Shown here: in pieces, positions 35,864 through 47,726 of the stretch | Layout: each line of letters starts with the position of its first letter | How positions within the stretch are numbered: the stretch's first letter is position 1 | NCBI GenBank assembly: GCA_019843655.1 | Contig: JACDQD010000005.1 | Location: 10,319,575 to 10,383,574, forward strand | DNA: 64,000 bases | Reading direction: 5' to 3' | Source of the DNA: Lethocerus indicus | Taxonomy: Eukaryota > Arthropoda > Insecta > Hemiptera > Belostomatidae | Program-made: the position numbers and the translations under genes | Notes under the pieces: model-generated | What the model was told of the DNA's origin: nothing | Database searches by the model: none | The model's input: only the letters and a program-made list of their open reading frames with translations

Positions 35864-37430
35864 GAGTAGGTATAGGGCCAATGGGAAGGGAGGAGAGAAA
35901 TGGGAAGGGAGGAGAAGAGTCTGAAAGGAGGGGTTTGGAGGGAGGAAGGGAAAGCGGATGGAAAGAAAGCCCGTTTTTCGGGGGGAGCCTCCACACGGAG
36001 CAGTGACGGGGGGTGCTATCATAAAACTTGAGGCCTGGCCCCCGGCCTTTTTAATAATGTCCGCCGCCGCCGCGACCACCGTCCACACCCTCCAACACTA
36101 CTCCCGCCAACTAACTTATTAACTCTATGACAAAGTATGGCACTCACTTGGGCCCACCACTGGCGGCGGGATACAATTTCGACTAGATATACGAGTAAAG
36201 AAAACGTCTCCTCTATTGATTCGTAGTTAAAAAAACATGGTCTACGTTTCTTAAAAAAAACTAGAATTATATAACTAGAAATTTAATACCCAGAAACATA
36301 TGCTAGAGATTAGGTGTTAGTTTTATATAAAATGGTTAGCCATGTATGAAGAATTTTTACCTAGATCGAATTCGTGCCAAAAACTAAATGAAATATACTC
36401 TTTTAGTCTGAGGACACGAACGGCGAATCAAATCAATTTATATGTTGCAAAAAAGGGGGAAAATTGTATTTTATTTTAAATAACTTCCCGTTACATTCCC
36501 ACAAAAATGCTGGAAATGAAACATTCCTTACATCTAATTTTTTTCGAGTTCATTTCACGGTTAATAGAAATCGGACGGACTGTAAGGGCCAAACGGCCGC
36601 AGTAGATACTCGTCATTAGATGAGCTACTGTATTTATTTTGGAAGGTATGGATCTCGACTCATTTCCAGTGAAAACAATTGCTGTACAGTAGATAAGAAA
36701 CTAACCTGCCTCTTATCGACCGTATAAATTCCTTTCGGTGAAATTCTTAATATACAATCCGACTCGACCTTATTCCCTAATGGGAGCGGCACTCGGTCCC
36801 GCAAAAAACTGTTATTCCTCGACAGGGTAAAAAAAAGAAGAAAAGGGAGGGGGACCGGGCGAAATGAGAAATTACTAGAGCATAAGGAGCCTGCGTATGA
36901 AATTTTCTCCGAGCACTTTATCATCGGGAATTGCCACAGTTTCTTTGTCTCCGGGGTTATATAAGGCGGGGGCGGGGGTTATATATCCCGCGAGAGGGGC
37001 CTTGTGTGCGGGCGGGCGTAAAATAAAGATGGCAGAAGAAGGAGGAGGAGGAGGAGGAGAACGAGGAAGAAGAAGGGAACTGTAAGGAAGAAGGAAGGGA
37101 GGAGGGTGCAGTCATGTGTGCCTCTCCGTGAAATATAGGTAGGGGCCACGGGGTGGTGGAAGCGAGAGGGGCCGATCGACCCCGCCGCCGGTGCGACAGA
37201 GAGGGTCGACGCCGGCGCACCTACCCCAGTCAATACACACCTTCACTCACACGCACCCCTCTCTCTATCTCTACTTCACTCTACCCGACGCCCCTTTCTC
37301 CCGGACACGTGGTCTGCCTCAGGCGTCACACAACCTTTTTATACTCTCCAATAATTACACCCGCCTAAATTAAATATTTAACCTTAAAGGATAAACTTAC
37401 TCCGGATATAATAAGTTTCACATACAGGAT
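35864..37430. other. CpG-rich and AT-rich segments, possible promoter-like block
   Basis: CpG-rich at 35980-36180 and 36940-37330, AT-rich between. Within the second block TATATAAG (36958-36965) is followed by a GC-box-like run at 36968-36978, AAAGATGGCAG (37025-37035, YY1/PHO-like) and a GGA repeat (37036-37060). I see no clear initiator or downstream open frame, so the promoter reading is weak. Confidence 0.35.
37036..37060 (+). repeat. (GGA)n microsatellite
   Basis: About 25 bases of GAA/GGA trinucleotide repeat on the plus strand continuing into purine-rich sequence to about 37115. Confidence 0.8.
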
Positions 37431-40400
37431 CTCTCCTATCCCTTCCTTTCACATATTCTTTGTCAGCACACCCAACCCCTTCAATAAAAACAGTTATTAA
37501 ACAACCATCGGGTGAACACACAATTCATTTCAGTTTATGATATAACGAATTTAACATAAGATACTATGGTTCACGTACGGTGCGTCACATTTTAAATGAC
37601 TCGGCGTTGAAATGACGGAGCACGGCGTGGGCACACTGTCCCGCAGACGTCTGGGCGAAATTCCGAACGCAATTACGTGTAAGTTTCGTAATTTGGCTTT
37701 TTTTTGCGAGTATGAGTTCAACTTCTCGTGGATATTATTAAGCGACACGATCCCCCCAGTTATCATTTTTTCGACGGTATCGACCAGGACCTGAACCCGA
37801 GCGCCGGCTTTTAGAGCGGTCTCCCCGCCGGGGCTAATGGACTATTTACCGCACGCCGACCCCTACGTCACCGCGCAATCCAAATATAACCGGGGTTTTT
37901 CGCACTCTGTGGAAACGTCAATTGAATTCGAATTGGAGACCGGAGCTAACGCCCGGACGTCCGACACAAAGTAGTTTACTTGCTTGCTTCTTCTAAACAA
38001 ATTTTACATTTATTTCTATAACAACATAAGTCATTTCAATTGTACAGCAAGATCGATATACCCATCCGCCGGCAAGAAATATACATAGGCCGACGTTGTA
38101 TATAACATCGTATATCGGGCACTATACATGCGATATCTCCTCGAGACTCGGTGGCATGCAATGCGAGTATAAACCTGCCTTATGGTATCTCGTCGTATCT
38201 GTGTTCGAATATCAACAACGACACGAATAGTAGTAGTCCTGTCCTATCGATTGGAGGAGTACAACAGGAAATGGCCCGCCGCGGACTAACAGTCGGTTTC
38301 CCTTCTTTTTTTTTCAACAAATTTAATAACCCGTTTAAGAAACTGGGAGAAGATTGGGGGAGGGGGCGGCAGATAAAATCTCATAAAGCGTGAAGCGTCA
38401 GAAGACGCGCCCTCCGCTGGGCGTACACTAAACATTCATTCGAGAACTAATAAATTCCGAAAAGGGAGGTTTCCCCTCTAAATTTTTAAATTACAGACGG
38501 GGGACGGGGAAGTTCGACTCCCTAATTGAAGCGGATACCAAACCCCCCTCCCATTCTCGAGTTTATTCGTCAACCCTCGGCAATGAAAGCAGACGACCCC
38601 GGAGTGGTGGTTCAACCTAATTGCCGAATTAACTCCTGACCCTCTCCTCTTCCGACCTCCAATAACCGCCCTATAGAAACTCAAGATGTAAACTTATTTA
38701 ATTTTAATCTGAAATCGATATCGAAGGGGCCCTCTAAAAAGGTCTCTTTTCCGCCTTTCAACATCATAAGTAATGCTTGGTCAATACAGCGGCAAATACT
38801 TGTTGATTGATATTTCATTAATCCTATTGAAGACAGCTTATAATAGCGCTTGAGCAGATATAAATAGACATAGAAGAAACAATGTCGTACAGATCGATAA
38901 CTTAATTTTTTCCTCCATTAAACTATGTAGTATTAAATTATGTAGTCATGGAGAGAAATTATCAATCGTGGATGTTTTAACAAAATGTGAAAATTATACT
39001 CAACTACAATGTTGGTGAAAGTGCCATCAATATCACTTACATTATACGATAAGCAGTGTTTAAGGGTTAAAATTACTTAATAAAGCAACCATGAGCCTGA
39101 TATAAATAAAGAATCGTATGAATTCGGACTATTAAAAGAGAAATATTAACGATTTCTCGTAGTAACAATAGCTGTTACACGCGCAATTAGTGTTGCTAGA
39201 TGCTACACAAAAGGTGAATTTCTGAAGGAATGTAGGAATGAAATAAATACGTAAGAATGAAATATAGCACGCCGCCGTATCTTAGAAATTGTCGGAGATG
39301 AAAATATGAAGTAAAACCCGGGCCAAAGTCACACCCCTTCGGAATGCCGGGGACTCTTGAAATTGAGATCTGAACGGCTCATCACAGGGGGCGGAGGTTA
39401 GAGGGAAGGGAGAAAAAGACAGGAAGGACCAGGGGTCTTAACGCAGACAAAATAAAAATGATAATGACTGAAAATAGGAGGGCGAACTCTATTGGCGTTA
39501 AATTGCCGGTTTCCCCTCGTCTCATTCCTACAGAAAAGGGGACCGAATTAATTTTTGGAACTAACACCGCATACCACAGTACACTCTGTATAAGCGATCC
39601 ATTTGTCGCTTAATGCACGCAAATCCGTTAATTTATACGTTTATCCATTATAAAGTAAAACTTCGACTTTTTCTTTTTTCGGATTCGACTCAAATCTTCT
39701 CCACTCTAATTTCCGTTTCAAATATAAATTAATACAAAAATATATTAGTATTACATTTCGCCACCATTCACCCCTTTCAGTATTTAATCTAACTGTGACG
39801 ACATAAGGCTATTTTAAAATACAAGTAGATAAAATAGACAACACTCTACTTAGCCAATAATTTAATGGCGCATTAGGAAGTGGAAGAGTCGTCAGGGCAG
39901 ATAGTTTAACTAGCCAAAAGGGTCGACCGCGAACAGTGATTTTCCAGAGGGGGAAAGGGGAGAGGGGTTAATAAGGACCCCCGTATAATTTTCGGTTTAC
40001 GGACTTAATAAGAGCGAGCGCTCCCGGCCGGAGTTATTTACTCCCCGCCGGTAAGTACCGCCCGGAGTCGTAATCGAGTTAAGAAGGCGGCCGCCCGCCG
40101 AATATGAAATGCCCGCGCCCCGGTGTTTATTCGTCTAATGGCCGACCCGTATATTTATGCCCTCGAAGATAATAACGCGGCACTCCTCTCGGAGATCTCC
40201 GCAGAGGGCTGAGGCCGGGTTAACCCCCGGGGTCGGAGGGGAAGCCCCCCATAAGCGCTCCATTTATATTCAGAAGATACATACGGACGACCTCCCTTTT
40301 TACGACGTTCGCACAAGTAAATCCGGGAAAGAGAGGCCGTTCTGAGGCCCCACGCAAAACGAAATTGCTCGGTTTCGGTTGATCTTCGTCTTCATCTTCC

Positions 40401-41459
40401 TCGCCCCTCGCACTTTAGCCGGCCCTATTTCAGTTAATACGATTCGTCTCGGAGTTGTATTCTTCTTCCGAGTTTTCCGTTATACCGATTCGAGTTTCGA
40501 GGCAGACTGGGCTGTACTGGGAATAATCGATCGTTCGCGAATCGTTAGATTACCATACGGTAACGGCCGAAGCTGAACTGCACGATAATTATGAGAGAAG
40601 GGGCGAATGTAACATTTACGAGCCGATTCCGAGTCATAAAATTTACAGCCGATGATAAAAAAGTATAATTCTGGAAGAAATAAAACAACCCATTTGAATA
40701 ATAATTGCGACAGGGACAGGAATCCACCCTTTGGGGATGACGATCTCGTTCGGGTTGATTAAGACCAGAAAACCGAGTTTGTACATTTTGGATACGATTC
40801 TAACGCGTGTCCCGAGATCATTTAACCAGAAATGGCGGGTGGCCAAAACTAGTATACCTTAGTGGCCTCCATAGCAGGTACTTCTTCCGACCAGACTATT
40901 CAATTTCACTTGTTTAAATTTCAGAATCCAGGCTAAATCATTCCCACGAGCCTTTCGCTATTAGAACAATTGCTTACCGTTTTATGTTATAAGGAACTCA
41001 AATGAAATTTCCGATGAAATGTTTCAAGTACGCTTTTTGCGAGATTTTAAATCTATATACGAGAAATAATATTTCTCATTACCTTTATCATCGATTCAAG
41101 ACATGCCAACTGTCTTAAAGGAAATGCAGTTTATGAATCCAGTATAGTTCGACTATTGAAAGTTTGAGAAACCCGTCATATCAAATCGTATGAAGGAATG
41201 AAAATGGAAGAGAAAAAATCGCGGCCGCAAAAACGTATCCGTTAAATTAAATCGTCGCTTAAATCCAGGTACTTAAGATCCCCCGCGATACGAGCGGGTT
41301 TCGCTTATTTGGCCGGATGACCGTTGGAAGATATGCAGGGGTGATGGGGCGGTGAGGAGGACACATTAATTTCAAATAAGCGGTCACCGAGTAGAGGCCC
41401 CGTGTAAGTGCTTTAACGTGTTCCAACTTCCAATAGAAGATCCCGTTGGACGACACGAT
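37431..41459. other. gene-free stretch
   Basis: CpG-rich patches at 37780-37970, 38260-38410 and 39900-40340. The rest is AT-rich with abundant ATTA/TAAT words. Frames of 60-80 residues show no domain. No mobile element recognised. Confidence 0.45.
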
Positions 41460-42163
41460 CGTTAATTAGCCGGTCCGGGGGCCCGGGGTGATTGCGATGG
41501 ACCGCGTCCATATCGCGAGGAGGAGGATAAGGAGTCACGCGGACCTCTGTTCGGGGGGTGCCTTAATAGAGGCGGTTAGTCAGATTTCTGGCGGCGGACC
41601 ACTACTAAGGACCGACGGAGATTCGGCCGGAGATAGATATTGGCCCTTATGGCGGTGTTTCACTATCACAACTGACCCTCCTTCCCCTCGACTCGTTAAT
41701 GTTCCCTCCGTTTCACGCCTCCCGATCCTCTTTCCACTCCACTGTCCTTTTTTAAACCTAATAGTTTCAATAAAACAGCGCGGTAACTCCTATAATAAAT
41801 TTGTACTCCGGAATGGTCGAACCATCAGTGCCAAACCGAGACAGAGGTCACCAAAAAAATCGCGCAGAACTCTTAATGCAGCTGGGATGGTGTGTGCTTC
41901 AGTGAGTTAACGACGCTAGAGAAATGCAGCCGCTACCAATTACTGGGATGTAGCGATAAAAATACATTCTATACATATCGATGCCGCAGGCAGTGAGTAT
42001 GCCCAATTCGGAAAGGGTGGGCGCAGATAAAATGGCGGGCGGGCGGGAAGGGGCACATACGGGCACATGCGGGGGCGGAATGTGTGTGCGAGGGCGCACG
42101 CCCTCCATTGGGAAAACGGGAGGGAAAGAAAAATCCAAGACGGGAAGGGATAAGAGAAAAGTC

Positions 42164-42194
<31 letters not shown>

Positions 42195-43780
42195 CGGGCC
42201 AAGAAATGGGGTTAGTGCCGGTGGGGGATAGATCAATCGGCCGGTGATTGCCTCCCCCGGCAGCTCATCCTCTCCCTTTCCTTTTCCGCCTCTTCCTCCG
42301 CGGCGCCGCCTCCCCGCCACGCATCTACATATTTTTTCACCCGCCTATATCCGTGCTATATTGCCTTTCTTACCGCCGGCGGAGGAAATGCCCGACTCCT
42401 CCATCGTACCGAACCACGCCCCAAAAAAACTGATTCGGTGGGGAGTAATCCGGAATGGAAAGGAGGATCGAGGCCGTGAAATACCCACCGGTGTTATCCT
42501 CTTTACAAAATAATGTACATAAATACATATATGAACTGACACCTGGACTTGGATTCATCATTTCAGTATGATTATAAAAACATGAATAGGTACAGGTTTT
42601 CTCCCCTGATGTAACCCCCGATTTCCAGAAAGACGATACACTTTCCCGAACATTTTTCGATTCGACTTGGCAAGTGCTGATTGTTTGGGGCTCTGCGACG
42701 TCATAAAACGTATAAATTACGCCGAGCAGACATTAGTTCCTCTGTATTATGAATAATAAAGCAAGGTTAAGTCGATCACATTATGACGACAGGTCGTTAT
42801 AACTTCGAATCGTTGACACACTGCAGAAAAATGTAGTATAAGAAGTAATACATTGAAATAACATCTTATCGACACACGTCCAACCATTTCTCCCAGAACG
42901 ACTGAGCGATATTATATATTTATGTTCGGCTTAAAGTATGACAGGGATTGCGCCCCGTTTTCCTCCGCTTGTTCGAAAAACCAATTACTATTTGACACCT
43001 GGATTATTAATACCCGGAGATTTTTTCTCGAAGCTAAAAATATTCATACAGCGACACCCCCCCTCCTATTTATTGAGTCATCGCCAAATACGAAACCGGC
43101 GACCAGGTGGTTTCGTTTACGTCCGAAATTTAAATTTATAACGAGCAGAACGGTGTATTTCTTGCTAAGGACGACTTTTCAAATGAAGGTTATTATTAAG
43201 AAGGAATCGGTCCGTGGATTCGGCCAGTGTATACATCCGTGTAACAAGGAGCTACCGCGCGAGGGAATTTTAAACGAGAAATAACTTATTGCGAAGTCTC
43301 ATTATTGGAAACATTTCGCTTATCCGACGGCTCGGACGGACATAATAGTCCCTATTTACATACTATTCATCTTAACGAAATAAATAATGGGGTTAATAAA
43401 TTCGGTGACGCCATCGAGTTAATAACGATCTGACAAACGCGTCAGGTGCCTTAAAGATAATAAGTAAAAAATAAATAATCGACGTCCCGCCCATTAATAT
43501 TTTTTTTCATATTTACTATTGGCAGAGCATTTACAGGTTACTTTAATGCATTCACCCGAGGTCAGAGAAGCCTCGGCCCTCCTGCAATGGGTACGATACA
43601 CCTTACCGCAACTATATAACATATGCTTATGTACACCAGTCAATTGGTAAGAACTTTTATTCACCCTAGTGTATTTAGAAACAAATTTATATAGCTTTAT
43701 AAAATTATATAGGCGAAACCACGATGGACTATCTGTACAATGTTCGTCGCGTGGTTCATAGGTGCGTGAAATGATATCGG
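41460..43780. other. CpG-rich regions and flanking AT-rich DNA
   Basis: CpG-rich at 41460-41760 and 41990-42500, AT-rich afterwards. The 140-residue frame at 41488-41910 and the minus-strand frame at 43494-43991 contain no conserved motif I recognise and are probably chance. AAAATGGCGGGC (42029-42040), a YY1/PHO-like word, lies 130 bases before the GA microsatellite at 42168. Confidence 0.4.
42168..42194 (+). repeat. (GA)n microsatellite
   Basis: An uninterrupted GA run of about 27 bases, close downstream of a YY1/PHO-like AAAATGGCGGGC. The pair forms another GAGA-plus-PHO-like module. Confidence 0.9.
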
Positions 43781-44710
43781 GCGTATCCTGCGGGTAGGGA
43801 TAGCCGCCCCGAATTGATAGGAGGGCGTAAAACGAAGAGCGAAGAGGAAAGGAGCGGAGAGAGACGCGGAGAGGAGCCAGGCGAGAGGGTAGCACGGCGG
43901 CGGAATTGGCACTAATGTGAAACGAGGTTATACCCCGGTTGGCATGGCGACGGGGTCCCGTTCTTATTGGACGGCCCCGCTCCTGGCACACAATATCCGG
44001 CGAGAACAGCTCCGGAGAAAAGTAAGGGGGGAAGGCGAAAGAGAGAAATACGGGGAAAGAAATAAAGATAGAAAGAGCGAGGACCGGAGAGAGAGTCGGA
44101 GTGAGAGAGTGGGAAGAGGAGAGAGTTATAAAAAGGAGAGGGAGGTGTGCGCGCGGGGTGTGTGTGCGTGTGCGTGTGTTAGCCCAATAATGAAAAGGGA
44201 GCGGACTCCGGTTCTTATATTAAAGTACTTTCGCGAACAGAGCACCCCTCTCTTTCTCTCCCGTTCTCTCTCTCTCTCTTTCTTTCACTCCCATATACCG
44301 GCACCACTTTATTCTCCGCGTCTCTCACCCCCGAATAATGTATTTCTACTTATTCACCGTGGAACGAGAGCGGGACGGACACACACTCACACGAGCACAC
44401 CGATAGAGTTGAAAGTATCAAAAAAGGAGAAGAATGGAGGCCCTAGTGGTCGGACCGCACCGGGAATTATGTTAATTGTAGGGCCCCCGAGCGATAAAAC
44501 AAAGGGCCGAGCTCTCCCTTTTCAGCCCCGACCGACTCAGAAACCCCGCGCAGAAAGATTGTTGACCCCCGTAAAGTGTTTAGGGCCCGCTAACCAGAAA
44601 TGTGAAAAGGTCAAATTTATTTGCACATGCCGTCCACAACCGGGCTCCGCATTGTCTTCGCGGACAAACGTTCCATTCAGTCTTCGCAGTAATCACGGGG
44701 TATAAACAAT
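43781..44710. repeat. paired purine and pyrimidine tracts with GT repeat, CpG-rich
   Basis: A plus-strand purine tract (about 44021-44146, many GAGAG) is followed by a GT/GC dinucleotide stretch (44158-44180) and then a CT-rich tract (44244-44295). The GA and CT tracts are imperfectly complementary, so the region could fold back or form non-B DNA. The 262-residue plus-strand frame across it (43917-44705) is Arg/Glu-rich, then Ser/Leu-rich, and follows the base bias. It is the longest frame in the window but I do not regard it as a gene. Confidence 0.6.
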
Positions 44711-47710
44711 TGCGTGCGAAATAAGTGGAATAAGGGGGAAAAATTATAACTTTGAAACGGAACTTAAATTAACTGAGCAGGAGAGATTCTCCATCCTACT
44801 ATGCTGTATAAAATCTGTTCGATTTCGTAACCTCTATCATTCACACGTGGATAGACACTGTGTCAACAATGCCCGCTTTCACGCAATTACCACCGGAGCT
44901 CAATATTACATTTCATTCGAATGAAAATTAACGTCCGGAATAATAATAAAATAAAATTAATTTGAACGCTCGTGAGAGGGGTAGGCATTCGACCCGAATC
45001 CCGTAAAAAGTTTTGAGTCCACCGGCCTGATAGACTCAATTTAAAATGAGATCCCCTCCTTCGCCATAAATCTACTTTTTTATCGGCCCTAGTTTACATG
45101 GAAACTACAGTATTAAATTACCGCCGAGCGAACGTCATCCCATTCGCCTGGGCCCGCCACCACTAATCCACCGAGTGAAGGTGGAAAAAAATTCGAATGT
45201 TTCAGAAACAGAAATTTAAGGCCCGAATTAAAATGGAAATTTTCCGACCGAAAATGGAAATAGAAATAGAACTACAATGCGTGTTTTTTTTTGTTATGTT
45301 AGGCCGTTTTCTGAACAACTTCATTCTTTTTATTAGAATATCTCTGACTTGAATAAATAACTACTTAGATTAAGTGATTATCACAAACGAGTAGCTTATT
45401 TAAAACAAAAAAACTCGCGTGAGAATTTAATATGTTTGAAAAATTCCACTCGAATTGTTACTAAATATGAAAATGGTGTTAAAAAACAACTATGGAATGA
45501 ATGCTCTAACATTTTGTAAAATATTAACCAGATAAAGTTTAGTAAATAAGAACCGTACCGCTTAATCAATAGATTTATACAACGCGATTACACCTCCAGA
45601 TTATTTGCCGATCCCAGACATAACGAAGCTGAGAGGACGCCAATTTGTTGATATTCCATTCATCCTGCGCGAAGTAACGATGTCTTATGGACAATAGAAT
45701 TAGTTGAATTCGAAGGACGCGTATGTATATATAGTATATATACTGTATCGTATTTTTCTGTAAAATAGCTCACCGTAAACGTCGTTTTTCTCATATTGAT
45801 GAAATTGACGCGGCTATCCGGGAGAGGAGGGCGTTCAAAACCTTTTTCCTGACCAGGCAAATGTGAATATTAAATCGCGTGTACTTCGGGTATTGAAAAG
45901 CCGACCGCTTTCAAGCTGCGAAGAAAAGCCTTTTGCCCGGGCTTTGCCGGGGGCTCTCCAAAGCCATTTCCCAGAGGCGGCCCCCGAGAGGCCGGGAACA
46001 AAAAAGAATAGAAAGGGAGCGGGGTGGGCGGTTCGAGGAGGAAGGAAAACGCGAGGTGTTACCTAAATGGAACCTTCCCGATATCTCCCGTCGACTTATT
46101 TGAAATTGAACTCTCTTTCTCCCCGTGTATATTATTTCAATACGAAGCCGGGGGAATACGAAGCCCAAGATCCTTCCCGAGACGCCCCTGTTATTTAATT
46201 CGTACAACCCTCCTCTCCCGCCGCCACCCTTCCACTTCATGAATTTGAAATGGGACAGGAAAAAGGAAAAACGCGCGACAGCGAGAAAAGCCTCCGACAG
46301 TTGGGTTTTCATACTGCCGAACCTGCACCGTGAAAAGGCGGGAGAAAAATATTTATCGAGAATTTCCCAAAATGCAGAATTCCCAGATGTATTATCGCCA
46401 TTTCTTTTACGAAGTATTTATATCCTTTCATGTTTCAATTAGGGAATCAACTAAGAAAATAGATAAAAGTTATAACATTTTTTAAACTTTAATTAGGACT
46501 GTGAAGGGAATTTAAAAAAATCATTAACCACAATCAACGATGAGATAATGAGTTAGTAGAATTAAATAAAACTGAACTATTTAATCCATGTGACAAGTTT
46601 ATAAGGTGTTCTAAATATAAGATAAATATACGGCCTGAAGCAACATCATTCAAGTCCCTCCTTATTTAGGAAACTGTATACACTGACAAAATATACTGAA
46701 AATAACTCAGCCGATCCGGCCGATACGTCTTCAAGTCCGGTTCCTCGTTAGTGATGAACGGGAGTGTGAAGATTACGGGGTTTTTCCACACTGGTTCGAA
46801 AAACGACCCGAACTGGTTCCTCGGACGGGGTGTCTTACAACTTCCCCCCCACGGTATACCGGCGGGTCGCGTTAATTCCGGCCAAAACTCCGAGGGCGGC
46901 CCAAGTTGAATAATTGGCCGATGGAGTCTCTAAAAAGGTATCATTAGGTATATTTCGAGACGGTGTTAATTTTTCAGGTAGTTATAAATTGAACGGAGGG
47001 CGAACACGACCTAGTGATGGCAGCGATGGGCGCGCTGGGACGGGGTGCGGGGTGGGAACACGAGCTATTAAACCCGGGATCTGGGCGAGCGATCCCCGGC
47101 TACCAGCCAATTTACGATGCCGGATTTTAATTAATTGTTTCTAATAGAAGTCTGAATTGAACGTCGACATGTCTGGACTACCGGGCCTGCTTTCTGCCAG
47201 CTCCCGGGGGGGACAGGATCATTTCTTTTATAGCCGCTGCCTCCGAATCCGACGTTTCGCATTAACTCCTCAAGTTACTAAACATTTTACTATGTAAATC
47301 ACAAAATCAATGTTCCGTCCTGACGTCCAACGCATGACAAAATGCGGCCATTTGTGTATGCAATTATTACGCAATGTACTCTGTCAGAACATCTGAATAA
47401 CTGAATATTTAAACGATATAATACTGAATATCGATAGACACTTAGGTATAGTAAGCATTAAAGATAAACAAAAATGCGAATATTCCAAATCTACGTAAAC
47501 CGTTATAAGTTACGGGTTACGATAATTCGAGTTATCGGAATGTTTGACAGACTAAGTAAATAATAATGTAAACGCGCGTACATCACAATAATCTGTGTAA
47601 TGGTACAAACTACTCTAACGAGGATAATATGGTACGATGTCACAGTATTTGTACAGTGCACTTTGTAGTCTTAATTAAATTTTATCTGCCTCTTATTTGA
47701 TCTGGAGCTA
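44711..47710. other. gene-free stretch
   Basis: AT-rich at 44711-45900, with an AGTATATATACT-type AT palindrome near 45736. GC-richer at 45900-46230 and CpG-rich at 46730-47230. The minus-strand 133-residue frame at 45911-46312 contains MKWK by chance but nothing else of a homeodomain. No gene. Confidence 0.45.
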
Positions 47711-47717
47711 GACCCTG

Positions 47718-47726
47718 GGTGGCGCC
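47718..47726 (+). promoter_or_regulatory. insect CTCF-like core
   Basis: GGTGGCGCC, one base from the fly CTCF core AGGTGGCGC, followed by ATT so that GCCAT also occurs. Single short matches are expected by chance at about this frequency, so confidence is low. Confidence 0.2.

Noticed and set aside
43917..44705. 262-residue plus-strand open frame, the longest in the window
   Set aside because: Composition follows the purine-then-pyrimidine base bias (Arg/Glu, then Ser/Leu). It has no domain, and antisense frames are equally open. Treated as a low-complexity artefact.
45911..46312. FMKWKGG word in a minus-strand frame, recalling the homeodomain end RRMKWKK
   Set aside because: There is no WFQN or other helix-3 residue upstream, and the frame is otherwise Gly/Arg-rich and random.
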